NCBI GenBank assembly: GCA_007844125.1
Contig: CM017563.1
Coordinates: forward strand, 23,012,047-23,076,046
Direction of reading: 5' to 3'
Source: Sinonovacula constricta
Lineage: Eukaryota; Mollusca; Bivalvia; Cardiida; Solecurtidae
DNA: 64,000 nucleotides
Each line of letters opens with the position of its first letter. The stretch's first letter is position 1. The translations under genes and the position numbers were made by a program. The notes beneath the pieces were generated by a model that worked only from the letters and a program-made list of their open reading frames with translations, did no database searches and had not been told where the DNA came from. This document shows positions 25,301 through 34,500 of the stretch, piece by piece.

Positions 25301-27848
25301 TTCAAGTTGGTAGTTGTCGTTACAGGAACATTTGTATGATCCCGGGGTGTTGTCGCATAGATGACTGCATCCGGCACTTCCTTTCTCACACTCGTCAATA
25401 TCTACAGGGAGAGGGTCTACAGTTTGATTTAAGCATGACCAATTCATTATGCCTGTCCAATTGTGACTTGTACATGGGCTGTGCTCTTATTCTCTTAAAA
25501 CTATTAATCAAATGCAGTATTTTAATACTTGTTTTATTAAAGAAGTACAGGCTGCAACTAAAGTTGGAAAATCTAAAATATACCATTTATAGAGTAACTC
25601 ACTCCGTAAGAAATGCTACCCTATCATTTCGGTAGACACAAAAAGTACACCGCTATATTAAGAGCTATGTTCGACATGGTCATGATTTTTTTGAAAGACT
25701 GACAACATACTTTTTCAAAAGGCAGTCCTGTATTGTAGTGATACGTTAAGATTGTCATATTATAAATAAACAAAAATGTGATCATTCACGGAGCTTGTTA
25801 TTAAATTATACCCTCTTGCAAAACGTTGCAAATTGCCCTTTGTTTTGTAGTCGCGTAACTGTCCTCCCAAATATTCTGGTGTAAATTGAGGAAACGCTTC
25901 TAAAACAAGGTTACAGAAAATAATCTCCAGTTGCAAGTTTCTATTGATTGCGTTGGGTCATTGAATTGACTTCAATGCCTGTTGTGCAAGGTTTTGACTC
26001 CTCAATACATTGATACTAGCATTAAAGTTATCATTTAGATGCTGACCTTTGCAGGATTTACCGTCGGCTTTGTAGCCATCTAGACAGCTGCAACTAAACG
26101 ACCCGACAGTGTTTGTGCAGACTTGGGCACAACCGGAAGTGCCAACGGAACACTCGTTGATATCTGGAACAAGAGGTGAGCAGTGAATGTGTTCATTTTC
26201 TTCACAACACTTACTATTCTCATGTGAAAGATACGAATGTAACTTAAGCTGCAAATTCATAAAAACAAAACGACAATTTGCTTAGTGGTTTACACACGAC
26301 CGACTGCACGTCCCTAAAATGTAGAGCAGGGCATAGTTTTCTAACTGACACTATTTGACTTACTTGAATCTTATTATCGTATATTCTTTAATACAAGACT
26401 GGAATGATTATTATTTGATATTGTTAGTAGTGTGTATGTGTGTTTGTCGTTAATAACTCGTTAAAACAGGGGAACTATTTTAAGCACAATGTTTTGAGCA
26501 TTTTGAATTGCATCTTTCTTCGATGCCACAATCGAGTCTATTGCAGTTTTCTGTTTGGCTAGATGAGGAATGAAATCATATTTTTGTAAATGACTATACC
26601 CTGCCTCTTTTGTCTTGTTACTAACTGAAGGCAGTCGTGCCGATGTATAAATAATATCAGTAATACTACGATATAAAACTGCATATTAGATTTATTATTA
26701 TTGTATTGTAATTACAGTCAAGATGATTGTCTCACTTATACGTCAACTAGTTCGACATAGCTATGAAACCATGTATGTGTCAGTGGGGCGTATCGGTGTG
26801 GCGCGTCTAAAACTCTATTCCAGTATACACTATGAACTGTTAAATTAAATGTATTTTCATTCTTACCTGTGCACGATTTCCTGTTCCAGTGCAGGGTATA
26901 ACCTTGGCGACAGCTACATGAATAGGATCCTGTGTTGTCACTACAATAATGCTGACAGCCGCCATTATGGCTTGCACACTCATTAATGTCTGTAGAGAGT
27001 TGAGGTCACAGTTAGAAAATACTTTCATAATAATCCAAAGACATAGTTCCAACTTGTTGCTTTTACACAACTGTAAAAATTCTCAGAAAACTACCATACA
27101 TATATTACATTAACAATTCTATGCGTCTTGTTATCCAGTCGGCCGAACGCAGCCTATAGACAACACGTATTCACGAGGAATGTAATGAGAAACAGCGAAA
27201 CATACCAGAAAAGCGACATAAAACACAATTCAAAATGTATATACCTTAAACTTGGAAAGTTTCCTACCCAACCTAACGTCTAGATGAGCTTTTTTTCGTT
27301 TAGACTCGAAATGTGATTAAGCAAACCGGAAGTGAAATTATTGGCTGTCCTTGAAAATTTACGTTTGTAAAAGTCCTATTTATGCAAGTCGTTTGTCCCG
27401 CATTTAAAAAAAACGGGGTTTGATGCGATTGTATTCTATTCGACGTTTTGTATGTAAATGTAACACGATGAGTATAAATTTCAGCGATGCCGGGTATTTT
27501 TTATTCTAGAAACAAATTGTACCTGAAATTTACTTTAATTACAATGTTATTAACATTTGAATATGAATTCATATTTTATAGATAAGGACTATATATATAT
27601 AAATCACATTAATAGTTATAATTCATTCTAGGCGACATTAAGCTTATTTTGACTTTTAAAGTTGAAGGAGTTCTTCTGTTTTTATTAATCTAGCCCAACT
27701 CTTAGGGGTATAATGAACTGTTTAAAAGTCAAAAGGTGTTTATTTCACTGTTTCCATCCGAAACCAGACATTTACATTTATAAACCGTGTGCGGGCGCGC
27801 GCGTGCGTGCCTGCGTGCGTGCATGCGTGCGCGCGCGCGCGCGCGCGC

Positions 27849-27891
<43 letters not shown>

Positions 27892-30800
27892 GCTTTTAAT
27901 CTCGGGATAGCTCAACTTACCTTTTTGTTTCCTAGGAGACTTCCACACTCCTCAACGAACTATGTCTATTTTAAAACAGTTTGCGTAAAGAAACTGTATT
28001 TGTAAAATAAACATTAACATGATAACGATAAGTATTTTAGGCTTATTGCTTAGAACGATATGTTGTTTATCCTTCCCTTAACTTACATGGGCCAGATAGT
28101 CCTAAAATGGTGAAAATATGGACGCAAGCCTTATAGACATACTTACTGTAACAAGACTTTCCGTCACTGCCTAGACGGTAACCACTGCGACAGGAGCACC
28201 TGTACGACCCGTGTGTATTGATACAATTATGTTGGCAGCCGCCATGGTAGCGATTACACTCGTTGGTATCTAGTGAAGACGTTAGAAAAATTAAGAAAAT
28301 GGACATACACAAATATAATAGCAGATAGACATACAATCCCGACAACTTGGTTACGTCCCTTAACAAATGACGCCTTATGTTTTTCTTTATTTTCCATTTC
28401 CACGGATGTCACTTGCCGCCAATAATATCGTCTAAAATTATAAGGCTAATCGCTGAGGAACATCCAAATGAGACAACATACACCTAAGAAAACAAACTAA
28501 AAACCTACCTACGCAGTGCTGGACAGTCGGTAGCAAGGAAGAAAGGGAAAAAAGATGAGTATCTGAAAGCAAAAAGCCATTAATATTGCGCGCACAAAGG
28601 CGATGTGAACCGTGATTGCAAAACAATATGAAGAAGTGAGAATCACCCGAGCAAGAGCGACATGAGCCTCAAATTTTCAGATTGCGGCAGTTAATATAAA
28701 CACACAATTGTGTGCTGTTTTTTTCTGTGTGTGGTCTATCCCATGCCTTAATCTACGGTAGATTAAATGAACTTGTTGAAGTAACTAAAAGTAAAAACAA
28801 AATAGAAAAAAAAACACTTTCAAAACTTTATTTAATTTACTTAAATCATCTATTGAAAATGCAACAATTAACGACCGATTTTGACTATTGTGTGTTATTG
28901 TTCAACTATGTCAGATTTTTGGAATATGATATATTTTTGCTTAACAAGTAAACTGTTCTTTGACATGTATAACGTCCTTTTAAAGTTCATATGAAAAGAC
29001 GGGTCGTAATTGTAGTAAAAATACACGGTCGAGATGATAATAATAGTGCAGATAATATTACATGTACCAGCCTTTGCGTATATCTGAAGATGTTTATGTT
29101 GTTGATGATGTTTCTCGAAACACTTTGTTTAATATATAAAAAATCATATATATCTAGGAAATAAAGATATGGCTTAAATCTAACTTAAAAATTATTTCCG
29201 TGTGACGGTCATATAAAAAATCTAGCTGCATGCATGTAAAGTGTGAAGTTAGATAGTGATTGAAGAGTGGGGGGTTGGTGATAACAAAACACCCACTTGT
29301 AGCAACATGCCGTCTAACGTCTGCACCTGGGGTTGTATTGCCATAATCGTCGTGTTATGAAATCCCCTACACGGGCAGTCCAAGTTAATTAAGGGATTAA
29401 CTGGTCCATGTGATGTCAATTTACCCCATATTTAGAACATATTGTGTTTGCGTTGTGAAAAATGTCATATAATGTCAAAATGATAGTATATGATATTTTA
29501 TAATGCAATAAGCCTTTGCCATTTACTTTAAACTTAGCAGTCAATAAGGTGATTTAGATTAAATGTGCAAACGGAGATGCTATGTTTTAATGGCGAGACA
29601 ATTAGTTGAATACTAATTTTCGGTGTCAAACGCTTAAAGAGTCTAAGCGCAAAAACACTTTTAAGTAAGTAAAAATTGAACCACATTTATTCAACGAGTT
29701 TTTTTATTACAACCAATACAGACTTAAAAGAAAGATAGGCAAGCGGGTAAAGTAAGGAATTCTTGAACCAAGATTAAACACTCCGTATTTCTGAGTCTGA
29801 ATACATCATGTTGACAAAAAAGTTACCCTTTTTGTTCTATATGTATGTATAACAATTTATTATTAATACATTTATAATAAATAAAATTATCTAAGTGACA
29901 AGGGACGATGCTACAATACGTAGATACTGCAAAAATAATTGTCTTTATCGTTAAAAGCATGCAACTACAAAAACATTTAATGTCAATTTGGATACCACAT
30001 TAATTATTGCTTTTAGGAATAATTTAGAAACCTCCATTTCAACATATCTAGCCCTTATCACACTAATATCAGCATTTACAGAATAAATGTACGCTGATTG
30101 CATACAAACACAGCGAGACCATGTAGTGTTAGTGTGAGTATTTGAATTATCCGTAAGTAGGTTGTATTTATTGAGAGCTGAACAAAGATGTGCAATATAC
30201 TAAAAGGGAAATAATTTTCAATGGACGTATCCTAGTTTCGAGGAAGAACTATATAATGCAACATCCAGTTTACAAATTCAAGCTGCTTTAAATTACTTAA
30301 TCGAATGTACAGAAACTCCCAGAAATGCAACGGTACATTGACATTTAATGTCAAATACAAACTGTGTAGGCAGATAAACATTCAAACATTCATTTATACA
30401 TAGACATACAAACTGACATAAAATGTAGGGCATACATTGAAACGGTGATGCGGACATACATGAAAGACATACACACGAAAAGAACAAAACGCAAATACAA
30501 GTGGAGACAAAATACAAACCTGCACATCTGGAACCGGAGTATCCAGTCCGGCAATAACAGGTGTTAGGCCTTGCACATGTGGCGCCATTAGGACATGTTG
30601 TGCTGCCGTAACACAGAGCTAAAAGAAAGGCAAACTGATCTGTTAAAACATTTTTGTGTGGTTGTATGTGTGTATTAAACAAAATGATCCACGTTCAGAT
30701 AGAGGCAAATACCTGTATATTATTTAGTTACGTTTGCATTGCATACATTCAATGGTTTTTATTATAAAAATGAAAACTTTAAAAACTCAACTTTACTATT

Positions 30801-31542
30801 TCAATATATAAGATAAGTTGTTTTAATCAGCGAAAAGGTATTGTCAAAGACAATTTAGAAGCAGATACGGATCTCTAGATCCTTCGGCAATGTCAACAGT
30901 CCAGTATGTGACTAATTTAATAACATAATATAAAGTATTGTAATTTACGAACATATTATACATATGTGCACATGTGCATCCCAAGATCGGTAAGATTAAC
31001 CGACTTGTAACACTTAGGACGAAAGCCTTTTATGCGTGCAGTCTTCCAGCTGACCTGACCTTGTGCCGGGCCAAGGGTCTGTCGATACCTTCTACATCAA
31101 CTAGACCTGGTAGCGCAATATGTAAATCGTCATCCCCGGGCACGAGATAACCAATCTCGTTTAGCTGCTAGTAGCTTCCCTTAGTGTACTCATGCAAAAA
31201 GCATGTGACAGGATAATTTTAGTGGGTGCGCTTCAAGTGGATATCTTCTTGGATGACTGAAATGCAGTTTATGGAACGATAGGCACAGACAAATTATCAA
31301 AATGAGCATGTTTCCTGACGAAAACAAGAAAAAATGCGTACGTGTTTGACACAAGGTGCCTTGGTACCCGGGACAACACTTCTGGCGGTAGCAGGTTTTA
31401 CTGCATTTGGAATATCTGGTCCTAAATGGATATGAAATTGATGTTAGCTGCGAAAGGGCCAATTATAACGTATACAAGATCAATTTCCGAGTTAAAAATT
31501 TCTCTCTCTATCTCCCTCTCTCTCTCTCTCTCTCTCTGTCCG

Positions 31543-31575
<33 letters not shown>

Positions 31576-34500
31576 ATATATTACGCGCTCGCCTGTGTGT
31601 GTGCGCGCGCGTGTGTGTAGTGTGTGTGTGCGGGTGGGGTCTGTGTGCGGGCGTGCGCGTGCATGCGCGTGTGTGTAGCTCATGCCTGCAACTAAAAAAA
31701 GAAGTTTAATAAATGACAATGGAAAAATTAACATAAGATGCCTTTGTAAAGAAAGGTTTAATCAGCCTTAACAAATGTCTTGCTATGTATTTCTGCAGGG
31801 TCATAATTAAATTTAACATCACACAGTCTAGGTTATGGGGTGATATTAGTAAAAAGATATGTTACATGTAAGATTCTTCGTTTAGTAGGTGTCCTGTGTC
31901 AATTAATCAGTAGAAGTAAGTTACTTATTAAGTTTATAAATTGGTTCCTATATTCTAAAAATGATAAAAAGGTATAGTGTTCATCTACGCTCAGTCCAGT
32001 CATTGCCACAGTCTCACTGTTTATATAAACTGTTTGTATGTACACCTTTGTAGTCTAATTGTACACTGTAGTGTACATTATTTACATTCTATTTAATCTG
32101 ATTAACACATGTGTTGTATTTAATTATATAATTATTATAATATTCAATGTACGAATAAAAGCAGCCTGTATTTCTGATGAAATCACGTCAGCCTTTTAAA
32201 TTAACATATACATCAATTTACTTAAGCAACAAATCAAAGTTAAACCAAATATGAAACGCATATATCGACTATAGTCAGTATAACAAACCACCATTTTATT
32301 CTTATATACATATTTAATTTTAATCTGCCCATCTTTATTTTCGTCATTAATCAAAAGTGTGGCAATTGTGGAGAAACCATGGTAGTGGGTTGAAAGGGGA
32401 GGCTACCTTGGCCTCAGAGAAGAAATGAAGCCTAGTGGATAATAGCCCTTAGTTAAGACTAGATAACCAATTGTTGTGCAGCTAACATTGAGGCATTTTC
32501 TTCTCCAACTACATTGTTGGTATCTGGACCTTACCTTTCGCCATTTTCTATGTATGAAGACTGAATTGTGTCAGTATGTGTTTGGATAAATCGTTTAGGA
32601 TATTTAGTTCTGAAAGAGACTTACTTTAAATATCTTTTTTAACGATAAACAATGCCGGAAAGAATAAAACTATACATAGCAGAGACAGCCGTAGACCATA
32701 CCTTTAAAGCATGTAACATGTGTATTGAAAATCGTACCATGTCATAATAAGACATAATAAACCGCACATAAAATACTTACTCCTCTCAATACCCTAAGAA
32801 ACAGATACAAGTCAGGCTGACAGACAGGCTATATATAAGATAACGACCATAAGGCTTCCTACCTGTAAACGGTACATTCAGTCCAACCCCATTTAAATGG
32901 ACTACAATCCGTCTTGTGGCGAACCCTTATCGAACATGTGTATGTACATGGGTATTGAAACTTGCAGTACCCAGCCCGCGAATACCTACGCAATTAAAAC
33001 TATATTAAAAAGGAATGCTCAAACACGACTCTAGCCTTGTATTTTAAAGGATATAACTAGATATTATAACAAATCCTTACACGCAAAATATAAGCTGTTT
33101 TTGTTAAATCACCGTATGGCATTTTAGTAATTTTAAACAGTTTGGTATCTAAACGTCGTTTGGTAAATGATGTAAGTTTACGTTATTTTTGTGAAATTGC
33201 TATGTGACTAATGTTAATGTACGCAATCAATAAATCATTTTGGTATTCATTTAGTACATGATTTTCAAAAACATGGTCACCTGTGAGCTAATAATTAACA
33301 ATAACGTTTAAATAACGTGTGTATACACATCGTGTACTTAAATATTTGGAATAACAAAATAAAACCTTAAACATAACAAGACGACAAATACTACTCCCAA
33401 ACACAAGCATTTAGTCGATCCCATCTTGGACGGCTTCCCTCGGCGGGCGAATTTCCCTTGGTTTTATCAGCCTTATTATATATACGGCGTACACGATCGG
33501 AATTCCTCGGGTAATTCCGTCCTCGGTATAATCATCCCACCGATGTATCTGGTGCAATGATACAGAAATCACGATCGCTTTTATTCGCCGGATGTCGGAA
33601 GACGAATATGCCTAAAATGTAGTTCGCACAATACATAAACAATAACTTCGTTTGACAAAAGTAGCCCTATTGAGTGAATGGCCGAGGTGATCCGACTGCC
33701 TACATACATCCGAGACATGATTCTTGAATTATTCGAGGTGATCCAATGGCAGCATACAATGTCATGGCTAGACCTTCGACCTTGTAATTTGCATGTTGTG
33801 CATGTTGTGCACTAACGTTATTAGAAGGAATAAGAATTGTTATGGTTGCCGGTTTGTAAATGGAAAGTTACCTTTATATGTTCAAGTGTTTGATTACATG
33901 CCTGTCTTTCTTTGTTTGTGTTCGGTTTGAAAAGTGTAGTATCCACTCTGGGTGCATTTAATCAATTCAAACGGTACATTTTGTCGTTAACATTTTTGTT
34001 TCGTTGTGTTTTTGTTTTGCTGTTTAGTTCCTACAAAGTTTACAACGATCATAGGTTAAAAGTCGTTGATGTAGGATACAGCGATAAGTGCAGAACAGAA
34101 ACATGCTTACCTGGCAAATATGCCTTTTTCTGCAATGGTGCCCTAACATGACAGCTGGCTAGGTGCAAATTCTAGCCCTCCCCCACTACCCCCACCCCAA
34201 CCCCAACGCCCAACCCACTCACCCCAGCCCCCAGCCCCCATTCCCGGAAACAAAAATACACATCAGATAAATATTACTTCTCATGTGTGTTAATTGCCTT
34301 TCCTTGAGGTGTGCTATTACTGAATGTGTTGTTGTTGTTTCTTTGTTTATTTATTATCTTTTAAAAGTCTTTTTTTCTGAGATATGTTTTATGGTTATAA
34401 AAAATTAACCTGTACCAGCATATAAAAACTTGAGAAAAAAGATGTTGATTTGAACAAAATAAGTTTGCGACCCAATTTTATACAATTAATGTATAAGGGA

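Noticed and set aside
27713..28005. Cys/Val/Arg-rich frames over GC/GT repeats (also 31,407-31,734, 35,117-36,062 and 50,592-50,999)
   Set aside because: These are translations of dinucleotide repeats.
28500..28540. Possible exon on the minus strand ending TGCGTAG|GTAGGT after a long pyrimidine tract
   Set aside because: It would be only a few codons (VQHCVG), shows no EGF pattern, and the flanking exons already join in frame without it.
33415..33620. GC-richer stretch in the EMI intron, considered as an exon or LTR remnant
   Set aside because: No convincing splice pair and no motif. It contains a small palindrome (CGGAATT/AATTCCG) but no second copy in the window.
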